A stretch of DNA of 64,000 nucleotides from Thermofilum sp. NZ13. GTDB taxonomy: Archaea > Thermoproteota > Thermoprotei > Thermofilales > Thermofilaceae. How positions within the stretch are numbered: position 1 is the stretch's first letter; each line of letters opens with the position of its first letter. The stretch spans positions 124,001-188,000 of the forward strand of contig NDWX01000001.1 in assembly GCA_002855745.1 (NCBI GenBank), given 5' to 3'. Positions 34,666 to 43,941 of this stretch are shown piece by piece. Position numbers and translations under genes: made by a program. The notes beneath the pieces are model-generated. The model saw only the letters and a list, made by a program, of their open reading frames with translations, was not told the DNA's origin and did not search any database.

Positions 34666-35995
34666 GCTCGTCTGCTAGAGATTCCTGCTTGCACTTCTCG
34701 CAGAGCCAGAGCTTCTCCACCTGCGCCTCGGAGACGCCGGCCTTCCTCAGCTTCTCCGCAATCCTCACTATCCTCGCCTGGGGGCCTATGGGCGCGCCGC
34801 AGCGCCTGCAATGGGCTTCCGGAGAGCTGGCCACCGCGATTGGGGAGCGCGCTGACAGCAGCGCGGGGTTCGCGGCTCTCACGAGGCGCACCGCCTTCTC
34901 AGGGCACACCGAAACGCAGGTGCCACAGCCTATGCAGTCCGAGTGGGTGAACAGGAGAGTGTAGCCCTCCCCGTGCCGGAGTGACAGGGCGTGGGTGGGG
35001 CAGGCCTTCTCGCATGCCCCGCAGAGCGTGCAGGCTTCAGCGTCCACCTTTACGCGGAAGAGGGGGAGGCGGCTGAGGGGGATCCAGCTGCTCTCGCCGG
35101 AGGCCAGGGGGGCGATGATGTCTGGGAGCTTCTCGCCTGAGACCGGTTTAGCCTCCTTGCTTGACGTGATGAGCTCGGCCTCGCGCACCAGCGCGAGGTA
35201 CTCCTCGACCGCCCTGCCCCTGGGGCACTTAGCCCTTAGCTCGGCGGGGCAGTGGAACACCACGTTCAGCCCCAGCTGCCTGGCGAAGAGGTACTCGTGT
35301 ATCCTCAGCGCGGCCACGCACGGTAGCTCAACGACGGCCCCCTTCAAGCTGCTGCTGTACACGCTGGTCCTGCCCTCGGGGCACGTCACGACAACGCCTT
35401 GGGCGCCGCTCGACTTCAGCTCGTAGAGCAGCCTTCGCAGCGCGGCAGGGGGGAAGGCTGGGACTAGTAGGAGGCCTGATGGGCAGGAGGAGGTGCACAG
35501 CCCGCACTCCACGCACTTCTGCTCCGAGACTCCCGGGGGTTTCCCGGATAGGGCGTCGTAGGGGCAGGAGCTGAGGCAGAGGCTGCAACTCTTCAGTGAT
35601 GAGCACTGCGCGTCTCGAACCTCCGGCATCGCAGTGTACGTGAAGAACACCCCTAGGCCCGCCTTCAGGATCTCGCGGCGTGACACGGTCTTGCCAGCCT
35701 CTGAGACGACGACCGGTATGTACTCCGCCGAGGCCTCCAGGTACGCCTTGTGCGACCTGACGAGGCCATCCAGGCTAACTCCGGAGAGCGCCGGATCCCT
35801 CTCCGAGTCGATGTAGACTACGCGGTTCCACCTTGCACCCATCCTCCTTAGCTCCCCCCTGATCCTCAGCCAGTCCCCTGGGCTCCACGCGCCAACGACG
35901 ACGAGCCCATCCAGCTCACCGAGCCTCCTCGCGAGCTCTTCGGGAGCCGGTGGGCTAGGGTACTCTGCGACCTCTACTTCGGGCACCGGCCTCAC
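34640..35995 (-). CDS. Multi-cluster 4Fe-4S ferredoxin-like protein with zinc-ribbon tail
   Basis: A 451-residue soluble protein. After an alpha/beta N-terminal part (about 140 residues) come two ferredoxin cluster sites (CSSLKSCSLCLSSCPYDAL and CVECGLCTSSCPSG). A middle domain of about 120 residues has a Cys-rich VVTCPEGRTSVYSS and ELPCVAALR, resembling HdrD/MvhD-type delta domains. Two more clusters follow (CTLCGACEKACPTH and CIGCGTCVSVCPEKA) and a C-terminal zinc ribbon (CRRCG...CEKC). It should pass electrons between enzymes. The start GTG at 35,995 overlaps the DUF973 stop by 4 bases (GTGA). Confidence 0.78.
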   Translation of the reverse strand: MRPVPEVEVAEYPSPPAPEELARRLGELDGLVVVGAWSPGDWLRIRGELRRMGARWNRVVYIDSERDPALSGVSLDGLVRSHKAYLEASAEYIPVVVSEAGKTVSRREILKAGLGVFFTYTAMPEVRDAQCSSLKSCSLCLSSCPYDALSGKPPGVSEQKCVECGLCTSSCPSGLLLVPAFPPAALRRLLYELKSSGAQGVVVTCPEGRTSVYSSSLKGAVVELPCVAALRIHEYLFARQLGLNVVFHCPAELRAKCPRGRAVEEYLALVREAELITSSKEAKPVSGEKLPDIIAPLASGESSWIPLSRLPLFRVKVDAEACTLCGACEKACPTHALSLRHGEGYTLLFTHSDCIGCGTCVSVCPEKAVRLVRAANPALLSARSPIAVASSPEAHCRRCGAPIGPQARIVRIAEKLRKAGVSEAQVEKLWLCEKCKQESLADELKEFLERA

Positions 35996-36759
35996 ACCCC
36001 CGCAGGTGGCTGTTGCGGGGTGGAGGAGAGGATCCTCGTGCACTCCTCCATAGCGAGGTAGAAGGCGACCGCCTGGAGGCCCGCGACGACCACGAGGCCT
36101 GGGAGCATAGCTGCAGGATTAGGGATCAGGCCCACGAGGACGCCCCCGAGGATGTACGCCACCGTCAGCAGAGCGACGTGCTTGAACCTCTCTGACTGGA
36201 GGGCCCCTCCCAGCTCGTAGAAGAGCATTATCATCCCAACATCCCCCACGAAGCCGAGGATGCCGGCGAGAACGACAAGGATGAAGGGCACCATCAGCAG
36301 TGCCACCAGCATAATCAGACTCTCTGCCTGAGCCGCTTGCATCAAACCTGGGAGAGCACCCGCAGCGAGAGCAACCGCGGCAATGAACGCCGAGACGCCT
36401 GCGGCCAGCGCCCCCCAGTAGCCTATGTACAGCAGCTTCCTTGGCGTGTCGAAGACAGAGGGCCTCCACTTAGCGAGGTGCTTGCTCGAGGGGAGTAGCT
36501 TCGCGTAGATAGCGTAGAGGCTTATTACCCCGGATGCTAAGCCAAGCAGGGCTCCGATGATTAGCAACGGTAACCACGCGATTATCCTGCTCGCCAAGCC
36601 GCGAATCGAGGTTTGAGCCGTCAGGGGGATCGAGAGCAGGGCTGGGACCGCAGACAGGATAGCCACGCTAACTAAGATTCCGAGGATCGAGGCTACGAGC
36701 AGTAGCTTCGAGGCGCTGCGAAGGTCCCTAAGGCCTGCGACTAGGTGATCCTGCTCCAC
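35992..36759 (-). CDS. DUF973 family membrane protein
   Basis: A 255-residue membrane protein with five or six hydrophobic segments, typical of the DUF973 family found in Thermoproteota. The frame is open far upstream, but the GTG at 36,759 (followed by EQDHLVAGLRDLRSASKLLL) is the family-like start, and AATATAT at about 36,780-36,786 sits 25 bases upstream. That TATA box lies inside the last codons of the cysteine synthase gene. It is the first gene of a two-gene operon with the ferredoxin-like protein. Function unknown. Confidence 0.75.
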   Translation of the reverse strand: MEQDHLVAGLRDLRSASKLLLVASILGILVSVAILSAVPALLSIPLTAQTSIRGLASRIIAWLPLLIIGALLGLASGVISLYAIYAKLLPSSKHLAKWRPSVFDTPRKLLYIGYWGALAAGVSAFIAAVALAAGALPGLMQAAQAESLIMLVALLMVPFILVVLAGILGFVGDVGMIMLFYELGGALQSERFKHVALLTVAYILGGVLVGLIPNPAAMLPGLVVVAGLQAVAFYLAMEECTRILSSTPQQPPAGV

Positions 36760-36776
36760 AAGACAGACGTGTATAC

Positions 36777-36790
36777 TTACAATATATTCT
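36777..36790 (-). promoter_or_regulatory. TATA box of DUF973 inside the 3' end of the cysteine synthase gene
   Basis: Minus-strand AATATATTGTAAG overlaps the final codons and stop of the upstream gene, and is spaced about 25 bases from the DUF973 GTG start. It suggests separate expression from cysK despite the 17-base gap. Confidence 0.45.
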
Positions 36791-37706
36791 TTCCTGGCGA
36801 GCTTTCGAGGAGGCTCGCGTAGCGGAATATCGAGTCGGGGGCTAGGGTGACGATTGCGCCGTCGCACTCCCCGGCTACCCTGAGGACGCCGGCGATGTTC
36901 GCGCCCGTGGATACTCCCCCGAGGATCCCCTCCTCTCTCGCGAGCCTAAGCATCCACTCCATCGCCTCCCTTAGGGAGACCTCTACTACGGCGTCGACAA
37001 AGTCCCGGTTGCGGGCGAGTATGTCCGGTACCGTGGAAACCGCTAGGCCCTCAATCTCCTCCCCCCGCCCTACGCCGCCTGCCACCGGCGAGCCCTTCGG
37101 CACCACTGCCACAGCCTTAACCCTTGGGCCGATGACGCTCTTGAGGTACTTCGAGACACCCACGATCGTCCCTCCGGTTCCCACGCCCATGACGAAGCAA
37201 CCCACCCTGTCCCCCAGCGCCCTGTAGATCTCGGGCCCCGTGGTCTCGAAGTGCGCCCTCACGTTCGCCTCGTTCGAATACTGGGCCAGGAACACCCCTC
37301 CCCGCTCCTGGGCGACGCGCTTTGCCACGTTGATCATGTGGTCCGGGTGGTCTCGGGGGACCTTCGGGGCGAAGACGACCTCGGCTCCGAGCGCCTTTAT
37401 CACCGCTACCTTAGCGGGGGAGGTGCCTTCCTCCAAAACGATGACGGCCCTGTAGCCTAGCCGCCCCGCGATCCACGCGACGCTGATCGCAGTGTTTCCG
37501 CTGGATGCCTCCACCACCGTCCCGCCGGGCTTGAGGAGGCCTCTCTCGACCGCGTCCCTGATCATGTAGAGGGCGATCCTATCCTTGTGGCTACCAGTGG
37601 GGTTCAGGTACTCGAGCTTAACGTACACCTCGCAGCCGCTTAGGGGCTCTATCCTCCTGAGGCGTACCAATGGCGTGTTGCCGATGAGATCCTCAACACT
37701 CATCAC
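36777..37706 (-). CDS. PLP-dependent cysteine synthase (O-acetyl/phosphoserine sulfhydrylase family)
   Basis: A 309-residue fold-type II PLP enzyme. The PLP lysine is in NPTGSHKDRIALYMIRD, the substrate loop is EASSGNTAISVAW, and the phosphate-binding GVGTGGTIVG follows near residue 175. It makes cysteine from an activated serine and sulfide. The motif is TGSHKDR in place of the bacterial GSVKDR; archaeal homologues accepting O-phosphoserine are known, so the acyl donor is not certain. TATA-like CTTTTATCC lies about 25 bases upstream. Confidence 0.92.
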   Translation of the reverse strand: MMSVEDLIGNTPLVRLRRIEPLSGCEVYVKLEYLNPTGSHKDRIALYMIRDAVERGLLKPGGTVVEASSGNTAISVAWIAGRLGYRAVIVLEEGTSPAKVAVIKALGAEVVFAPKVPRDHPDHMINVAKRVAQERGGVFLAQYSNEANVRAHFETTGPEIYRALGDRVGCFVMGVGTGGTIVGVSKYLKSVIGPRVKAVAVVPKGSPVAGGVGRGEEIEGLAVSTVPDILARNRDFVDAVVEVSLREAMEWMLRLAREEGILGGVSTGANIAGVLRVAGECDGAIVTLAPDSIFRYASLLESSPGKNIL

Positions 37707-37823
37707 GCTACCGTGAGACTCACGGAGGATAAAAGTTTTAACCTGGCTCTGTGGCGTGGAAGTTGAGGAACCGGTGACAGGGCCTTCAGCGGTCTGAGCC
37801 CCGTGATGAGGTCTCGGGGTTTC

Positions 37824-38615
37824 TCACCTCTTCTGCCTTAGCGCGAGCTCGATGCGGCAGACGCTGTCGCCCCTGGCTATGCAGCTCGTTTCCCTGGCCT
37901 CGATGGAGGTCCTGTCGGCGCCCCACAGCTCCTCAAAGATGCCCGCGACCAGGCCCTTCAGTATGGAGGACTCGAAGCCCGCGACCCCCCTCATCGCGCC
38001 GCACTCGGCGCTGCCGTGAACCGTGACGGTTGCGTGCGATTCGGTGACGGACTCCCAGAAGACCTTGCCCAGCCCCATGTGACGTAGCACCTCCGACACG
38101 GCGACGAGGAGGCTCCTCCCTTCTAGCCCGAGGCCCCTCAGCCCTCGGGCCAGCTCCCGTCCATAGGCGAACGAGGCGCTGTAAAGGGGCAGCAGGAGGG
38201 ACCTGCCCAGGAGCCTCCAGCTCTCCCTCAGCATCGAGCCGAAGAGCTCGGAGTCGAGAACGAGGGCTCTGCGCGTGCCCTGTAGCACGGGGAACCCCCA
38301 GCTCTCCACCGCCAGCCCCTTAGCCGGCCCTGGTGCGCTGTCCACGGCTTTGACACCCTCTAAGCCCCCGAGGCAGGCCATGAATGGCTCTAGGCAGCCC
38401 TCGCTCCTACACGAGGCGGAGAGGAGGAGCACGTCCACGAGCTCCCCCCGCGTTGTCCACAAGTTCAGGAGCTCAACGTCCCTGCCCGCGCACCGAGCTA
38501 TTCCCGAGAGGAGAAGGGAGAGGTCTGCGCCCTTCTCCGCCAGCAGCAACACGAGGCGGACGTCACGCCCCGGGTAGACGACCAGTCCTGAAAGACCAGT
38601 TGCAGGCTCACCCAT
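37824..38615 (-). CDS. V4R domain protein (sensor-like)
   Basis: A 263-residue protein with a C-terminal V4R (4-vinyl reductase-like) domain from about residue 175. The family end is recognisable: CGAMRGVAGFESSILKGLVAG and ETSCIARGDSVCRIEL, with three Cys residues that could bind a metal or cofactor. The N-terminal 90 residues look like an ACT-like alpha/beta domain. V4R domains bind small hydrocarbons or porphyrin precursors in regulators such as XylR/DmpR. It is 15 bases after the HD-domain gene, in a run of genes following the Mo-oxidoreductase operon. Confidence 0.75.
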   Translation of the reverse strand: MGEPATGLSGLVVYPGRDVRLVLLLAEKGADLSLLLSGIARCAGRDVELLNLWTTRGELVDVLLLSASCRSEGCLEPFMACLGGLEGVKAVDSAPGPAKGLAVESWGFPVLQGTRRALVLDSELFGSMLRESWRLLGRSLLLPLYSASFAYGRELARGLRGLGLEGRSLLVAVSEVLRHMGLGKVFWESVTESHATVTVHGSAECGAMRGVAGFESSILKGLVAGIFEELWGADRTSIEARETSCIARGDSVCRIELALRQKR

Positions 38616-38630
38616 CGAGTAAACACGCCT

Positions 38631-39254
38631 TCACACAGTTTTAGGCTTTATGGCGAGCTCCTCGACGAGCCAGCTCACGGCGGTCCGCGTCCTCGCCTCC
38701 AGCTCCTCGGCAATCCTCCTTGAAGCCTCGAAGTGTAGCAGGCTTTTGAGCGTGAATATCTTCTCCTCGAAGTGGGCGAGGCTGTCCTCCACGCTCCGCC
38801 CCGTCTCGAAGCCGTAGACCAGCACCCTCAGGAAGCCGACGACGCCGAGGGCGTCGAGCTTGTCAGCATCGCTCAGGACCATCGCCTCCACGCTGAGGGG
38901 CTTCACGCCCCGGCTCCTGGCGTAGCTGAAGCTGTGGTACTCGATGGCGTTAACGACGAGCTTCACCTCCCTCTCCCCCACACCCCACTCTCTCAGCAGG
39001 CTCTCAGCGAGCCTGGCGGAGTAGTAGGCGTGGGGCTCCCCGAGCTTCCTGCCGATGTCGTGGAGGTAGACTGCCACCCTGAGCAGGTCCGCGTCAACGT
39101 TGCCCACCTCCGAGGCTATCCTCTCCGCGAACCTCATCACGCGCTCCACGTGGGGGAAGCCGTGCACAAAGTCCTCCCCTAGCAGCTCTCGGGCGAGCCT
39201 CCCAGCAACCTCCACGAGCCCCTCCACGCTGGCACCCCCACACCTCAGTTGCAA
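38631..39254 (-). CDS. HD domain phosphohydrolase
   Basis: A 207-residue HD-superfamily protein. Metal-binding residues are visible: His in FVHGFPHVERVMRFAERI, the HD pair in AVYLHDIGRKLGEPH, and Asp in LSDADKLDALGVVG. This pattern is of the YedJ/YpgQ type acting on nucleotides. The TTG at 39,254 is the longest start, but a GTG near 39,227 is possible. It precedes the V4R gene closely. Confidence 0.85.
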   Translation of the reverse strand: MQLRCGGASVEGLVEVAGRLARELLGEDFVHGFPHVERVMRFAERIASEVGNVDADLLRVAVYLHDIGRKLGEPHAYYSARLAESLLREWGVGEREVKLVVNAIEYHSFSYARSRGVKPLSVEAMVLSDADKLDALGVVGFLRVLVYGFETGRSVEDSLAHFEEKIFTLKSLLHFEASRRIAEELEARTRTAVSWLVEELAIKPKTV

Positions 39255-39272
39255 GCGACCTAATAGGTTTAC

Positions 39273-39902
39273 TCAGCGGCAGAAGTTGCGTGTCGCGAAG
39301 AACATCTCCTCGAGCTCGGCGACCTCGCGCAGGAGCCGCGCGGAGGCCCGGTAGTTCTCCAGGAGGGCGTGGCTTTCTAGGCAACTGGCGTACGGCTCCG
39401 CCCACACCGAGATGTGGTCCTTGAAGAGCCTCTCCTGGAGGCAGAGGAAGCTCTCGTCCTCGAGGCTTCTCAAGACTAGGTAGTGCATTAGCTCTAGCTC
39501 CAGCGCGACGTGCTCAATCGGCTGCCTGGCGATGGGTGAGGGCTCGAGCCCTGCGGTCCTGTATATCTCGAGAAGGCTGCTGTAGCCCGAGCCGTAGATA
39601 GTGCGCTCGCCGTCGCGCCAGTACGTCTCGTATGGCGGGCACGCCAGGTGAGGGCAGTCGTTCACGAAAAGCCTAGTGTACTCGACGAGAAGACCCTCCC
39701 GAGGGATAGACAAGGCCTCAATCCACGAGCCGGTGAACAGCTCGAGAGTTCCTGCGTCTAAGCGTAGCTCCTGTACGCTTCTCAGCAGGGGGAGGAGTTT
39801 CACAAGCTCGTCCACAGCTCCCGAGTCGCTCGGCGTGTGGAAGGCGAGGCTGAGTACCTTGTAGACTAGCCCGCGCTCCTGGAAAAGCCTAACCTCAAGC
39901 AA
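39273..39902 (-). CDS. TorD/DmsD-family chaperone for molybdoenzyme maturation
   Basis: A 209-residue all-helical protein with the TorD hallmarks LLVEYTRLFVNDCPHLACPPYETYW and EHVALELELMHYLVLR. These chaperones hold the molybdopterin catalytic subunit and check its Tat signal before export, which fits the Tat-type leader of the 41,406-43,916 product. The frame is open to 39,965 (inside the NrfD-like gene), but the TTG at 39,902 gives family-like sequence (LEVRLFQERGLVYKVL). Confidence 0.85.
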   Translation of the reverse strand: MLEVRLFQERGLVYKVLSLAFHTPSDSGAVDELVKLLPLLRSVQELRLDAGTLELFTGSWIEALSIPREGLLVEYTRLFVNDCPHLACPPYETYWRDGERTIYGSGYSSLLEIYRTAGLEPSPIARQPIEHVALELELMHYLVLRSLEDESFLCLQERLFKDHISVWAEPYASCLESHALLENYRASARLLREVAELEEMFFATRNFCR

Positions 39903-39948
39903 AAACGAAACACCCTTCCGGAAGAAATAGAGTAAAAAAAGATATTTT

Positions 39949-40794
39949 TTACCAGGGTAGCTCAATCACGCCGGCGTACACTATCAGGAAGCGTGCAAGC
40001 AGGCTCTGGAGGATGAGGAGCAGCGCGATCGCTAGTAGCAGTGCTTTAGACGGCTTCTTGTAGTAGTAGAGCTGGAGGGCGAGTGGAGCGAGGAAGCCTA
40101 GGATGTAGAGCGCCGCTGTCGCGGAGAGGAGCTCCGAGAGCATCAGGTCTATTGAGGCCCTGAAGGCCTCGGTGCTGATGTTGGAGAGAGCGAAGTACAG
40201 GGTGAATGTGATGAAAGCCAGGAAGGTTGAGAGCACTCCCAGGTCGAGGAAAGCCCTCGGCACCTCCTTTTTCAGGGCGTAGGCCACGAGGGCGTAGAGG
40301 CCGACTCCGCTCGACAGGGCCAAGAGGATGAAGAGGACAGGTGTGGCGGGGCTCCTCCACAGGTGTATGCTAGTCCTGGCGAGCAGCGTCCCGGTGTAGG
40401 TCATGACGAGGAAGGCGAAAACCGCGCCGAGCCACCCTAGGGCCTTCATGGCTTTCTCGTTCGACGCGTAGGGTAGCTTCAGGACCGCGGGGAGCGCGAA
40501 GAGGCCTCCGAAGAGGAGTGTCAGTATGTTGAAGAAGACTCCGAGGGCCATCACAGATCCTAGGTTGGGCGTGAGCACCGTGTAGATGGCGGCTTCTGGC
40601 TTGCCGAGGTGGGTTATCAGCACCAGGAGCCCCAGGAGGAGGGACGCCAATCCAGCGAAGGCCGCTTTCAGGCTGAAATCCCTGTCGCCCTTGAGGTACT
40701 GGTAGAACGCAAGCAGGTAAGTGGCGACGCCCATCCCGCCCAGAGTGAGGTCTAGGACGATTCTAATATCCCAAGCGTGCTGAACCTCCATCAT
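39949..40794 (-). CDS. NrfD/PsrC-like membrane anchor subunit
   Basis: A 281-residue membrane protein with eight or so helices. It has the NrfD features WDIRIVLDLTLGGMGVATYLLAF at the N-terminus and LITHLGKPEAAIYTVL. It anchors the Mo/FeS enzyme and exchanges electrons with the quinone pool. Third gene of the operon catalytic subunit-FeS subunit-anchor. Confidence 0.92.
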   Translation of the reverse strand: MMEVQHAWDIRIVLDLTLGGMGVATYLLAFYQYLKGDRDFSLKAAFAGLASLLLGLLVLITHLGKPEAAIYTVLTPNLGSVMALGVFFNILTLLFGGLFALPAVLKLPYASNEKAMKALGWLGAVFAFLVMTYTGTLLARTSIHLWRSPATPVLFILLALSSGVGLYALVAYALKKEVPRAFLDLGVLSTFLAFITFTLYFALSNISTEAFRASIDLMLSELLSATAALYILGFLAPLALQLYYYKKPSKALLLAIALLLILQSLLARFLIVYAGVIELPW

Positions 40795-40800
40795 CCCAGC

Positions 40801-41394
40801 TCACCTCCTCATGGGTAGTATGTAGAACACCTTTGGCTTTGTCCCCTCCTCTTTCTTGAACACGGTTGCCGCACCGGAGGCGACCACCTTCGAGATCTCG
40901 CTGTTCGGGTCTTCGAGGTCTCCGAACATCCTGGCTCCCGTCGGGCATGTGGCTACGCAGGCGGGCAGCTCGCCCTTTGCTAGCCTGTGCTCGCAGAACG
41001 TGCACTTGTCGATGGAGCGGATGTAGGGGTCCCAGAGCCTCGCGCCGTAGGGGCAGGCCTGGACGCAGTACTCGCATCCAATGCACTTCTCCTTGTTCAC
41101 GAGCACGATGCCCTCCTTGGTCTGGTAGCTGGCGCCCGTGGGGCACACCGAGACGCAGGGCGGATCCTCGCAGTGCTGGCATATCATGTGCATGTAGTAC
41201 ATCCCGACGTTGGGGTAGGTGCCCGTGATGTAGGTGTTGATGTAGGTTCTCTTCTTGAAGCCCTCGAGCGCGGGCAACCCCTCGTTAATGGCCCTGAGCG
41301 CCTGCTCCCTCCTGTTCTCCGCTATGCACGCCATAACGCAGGCTCCGCAACCCACGCACTTGTTCAGGTCTATAACCATCCCGTACCTGGTCAT
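40801..41394 (-). CDS. 4Fe-4S electron-transfer subunit (NrfC/PsrB/DmsB-like)
   Basis: A 197-residue protein with four cubane-cluster motifs: CVGCGACVMAC, CEDPPCVSVCPTGAS, CIGCEYCVQACPYGAR and CTFCEHRLAKGELPACVATC. It carries electrons from the membrane anchor to the molybdopterin subunit. It has no signal peptide and is probably exported together with the Tat-leader subunit, as in related enzymes. Confidence 0.95.
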   Translation of the reverse strand: MTRYGMVIDLNKCVGCGACVMACIAENRREQALRAINEGLPALEGFKKRTYINTYITGTYPNVGMYYMHMICQHCEDPPCVSVCPTGASYQTKEGIVLVNKEKCIGCEYCVQACPYGARLWDPYIRSIDKCTFCEHRLAKGELPACVATCPTGARMFGDLEDPNSEISKVVASGAATVFKKEEGTKPKVFYILPMRR

Positions 41395-41405
41395 CTACAC
41401 CACCC

Positions 41406-43916
41406 CTAAGCCTTCTCAACCCGGACAACCACCTCCTGCGACATAATGCCCCCTGCGACGGGGTCGGCTTTAACCGACGTGAGGGCGTGGTACGGCACGC
41501 CGAACTTGGTGAAGTGCAGGGCCTCGCTCGAGTGGCCGAAGTCGCTGGAGACCCAGATGGTGTCCTCCCTGATGAGCTCGGTGGGGAAAGCGATCGCCTC
41601 GACAGCCCTGCCTGTCTCGACGTTGACGAGCCTGATCCTGTCGCCCTTCTTGATCCCGAGGCTCTCGGCGACCCTCCTGTTGATCCAAGCCATCCTCTTG
41701 AAGTCGGGCGTCAGCACCGAGAGTAGCGGCTCGTCGGCCGTAGATGTGTGCGTCATCGTGGGCACGCGGCCGTAAATCAGGTAGAACGTCTGCTTGCTGT
41801 CGGCCTTGTTGATGACCTCGGGCTCGCACCAGGCGACGATGGGGTCCCAGTACGGCTGGTACCCTTTCTTGGCCTTGATGCTGTTGAGGGCGAAGCTGAA
41901 CAGCTCTATCCTCCCAGTCGGTGTGAGCAGCTGACCGGCCTGGGCCTTCTGGGCCATCTCCCTCCTCAGGGTCGCGGAGTCCTTGACCACGACAAGGCCT
42001 TCTGATTCGAGCTTGGCCACGTCCAGGTTCCTCGTCGAGGCCTGAAGCCTGCGTATACCCCTCACACCGTCCTTCTCGTAGGCGTCCTTGAGCTTAGGGG
42101 CCATCGCGGCGGGGTCGGCGGCGCCTAGCGCCTTAGCCAGGTTCAGCCAGAACTTCTCGTAGTAGTCGGTGCCCAGCTTCTTTAGTATACCGACTATTAT
42201 GTCAACCAAGTGCCTGGTGTCGTAGAGCGGTTGCACGGCCGCGACCCTCGTCTGGAAGCCCACGACTGGGGCGTAGGCCATTCCGTAGAGCGGGTCGTCA
42301 CGCTCGAGGTACGTCGATTCCGGAAGGACGATGTCAGCGTAGAGCACCGTGTCCACGGGGTATATGTCGATCGCCACTACTTTCTCGAGCTTCTTGAGCG
42401 CCTCGCGCCACCTCGCCGAGTCGGGCGCGGTTAGAGCTATGTTCGCTGAGAAGAGGAACAGTGTAGAGACCTTGTAGGGGTCTCCCTTCTCGATGGCGTC
42501 AAGGAACCCCTGGCACGTGAATCCCTTCGACGCCATTGCAACTCCCTGCTTTGTCCCCCATATCCTCATCACGCTCTCCTCGCTCACGTCAGGCGTCGGA
42601 GACGCTGTGCTACCGACCCCGGTGATCAGCACGCCGTCCTTCACGAGACCCCCCACGAGGGCGTTGAGTACCGCTGCCGCCCGCCAAGTCATCACGCTGT
42701 TCTTGTACTTGGGATCGTGCCAGCCGGTGTCGACGGCCGCTGGCCTGGTCTTCCCGAACTCGACTCCGACCTGCCTGATCAGCGAGGCGGGGACTCCTGT
42801 GACGCCCTCAGCCCACTCGGGAGTGTACTGGGAGACCTTCTCCTTGAGAAGCTGGAAGACCGGCTTAGCTTTCTTGTCCCCAACCGTGAACTCGCCCTCG
42901 AGTGCGGGTAGGATGGCCTCCTCGTGCTTGACCGCCTTGTTCTGCGCGAGGTCCCACACCAAGTACTTAACCTTGCCCCCCTCTGTCCCGGCGGTGAGCG
43001 GTGTTCCGTCCTCAGCAACCAGCATGGGAGCGTTCGTGTACTTCCTGAGGAACTCGGCGTCGTAGAGGCCCTCGCTGATCACCACGTTGATGAGAGCCAG
43101 AAGGAAGGCGAGGTCCGTTCCCGGCTTTATGGGTATCCAGAGGTCGGCCTTAGCCGCGGTCTCGCTGAACCTCGGGTCCACGACTACGAGCTTGTAGTTG
43201 CCCAGCTTCCTGCCGGCCCGCGCGCCGTGAACGACGCTTATGCTGCCGAAGAAGTTCCTCCTGATCACGATAAGGTACTTAACGTTCTCGTAGTCCACCA
43301 GTATCTGGGAGTGAGCACCAACGCCTATGGCCGTGCTCCAGCCGAAGGCTTTCGGGAAAAAGCAGGTTGCACCCGGTATGCCGATTGCGTTCGGGGTGCC
43401 GATCGTATCCGCGAAAGCCTTCATGTAAGGCTCTAGGTACAGACAGGTCGGCCAGCCCCCGAGCATGAAGACCTCCTTAACCCTCCCCTCGCTGATGAGC
43501 TTTTTGAGGTGCGCCGCGACTGCCTCGAGGGCCTCGTCCCAGGAAGCCTCCCTGAAGCCCTGGAATGTCCCCCTCGCGGCGGGGTTGTCGCGGATAAGAG
43601 GCTTTTTAAGCCTGTCGGGGTTGTAGACCCGGAAGAGGCCGGCTTGCCCTCTGGCGCAGATCGTGCCCAGGTTCGTGGGGCCCTTTGGGTTGCCCTCGAT
43701 CTTCTCGATTTTACCGTTCCTGACGCGGACGAGGATCTGGCAGGCGGCCGGGCACATCATGCAAATGTTCGGGACGAGCTTCTCGCCCTCGGCCTGCAGG
43801 CTCGTCTCCTGGCTCGCGGGCTTGAGCAGGCGTAGCGCAGGAGTACTCGTGGACAGGGTTACTGCAGTGAGCCCTGCGGCTTTCAGGAAGTCCCTCCTTG
43901 TGACAGTTGTTGTCAT
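41406..43916 (-). CDS. Molybdopterin oxidoreductase catalytic subunit (polysulfide/thiosulfate/tetrathionate reductase-like)
   Basis: An 836-residue DMSO-reductase-family enzyme. A Tat signal is present (VTRRDFLKAAGLTAVTLST), so the enzyme faces outward. The N-terminal [4Fe-4S] site is CMMCPAAC followed by GTICARG. The Mo/W ligand is likely the Cys in IGIPGATCFFPKAFGW, as in PsrA/PhsA-type enzymes. The molybdopterin-binding regions and the C-terminal KKGDRIRLVN domain are complete. It should reduce sulfur compounds (polysulfide, thiosulfate or tetrathionate), but related enzymes act on arsenic or selenium compounds and the substrate is not fixed by sequence. TATA and a palindrome lie just upstream. 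Confidence 0.93.
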   Translation of the reverse strand: MTTTVTRRDFLKAAGLTAVTLSTSTPALRLLKPASQETSLQAEGEKLVPNICMMCPAACQILVRVRNGKIEKIEGNPKGPTNLGTICARGQAGLFRVYNPDRLKKPLIRDNPAARGTFQGFREASWDEALEAVAAHLKKLISEGRVKEVFMLGGWPTCLYLEPYMKAFADTIGTPNAIGIPGATCFFPKAFGWSTAIGVGAHSQILVDYENVKYLIVIRRNFFGSISVVHGARAGRKLGNYKLVVVDPRFSETAAKADLWIPIKPGTDLAFLLALINVVISEGLYDAEFLRKYTNAPMLVAEDGTPLTAGTEGGKVKYLVWDLAQNKAVKHEEAILPALEGEFTVGDKKAKPVFQLLKEKVSQYTPEWAEGVTGVPASLIRQVGVEFGKTRPAAVDTGWHDPKYKNSVMTWRAAAVLNALVGGLVKDGVLITGVGSTASPTPDVSEESVMRIWGTKQGVAMASKGFTCQGFLDAIEKGDPYKVSTLFLFSANIALTAPDSARWREALKKLEKVVAIDIYPVDTVLYADIVLPESTYLERDDPLYGMAYAPVVGFQTRVAAVQPLYDTRHLVDIIVGILKKLGTDYYEKFWLNLAKALGAADPAAMAPKLKDAYEKDGVRGIRRLQASTRNLDVAKLESEGLVVVKDSATLRREMAQKAQAGQLLTPTGRIELFSFALNSIKAKKGYQPYWDPIVAWCEPEVINKADSKQTFYLIYGRVPTMTHTSTADEPLLSVLTPDFKRMAWINRRVAESLGIKKGDRIRLVNVETGRAVEAIAFPTELIREDTIWVSSDFGHSSEALHFTKFGVPYHALTSVKADPVAGGIMSQEVVVRVEKA

Positions 43917-43941
43917 AACGCTATCCTAACATATTTTCATG

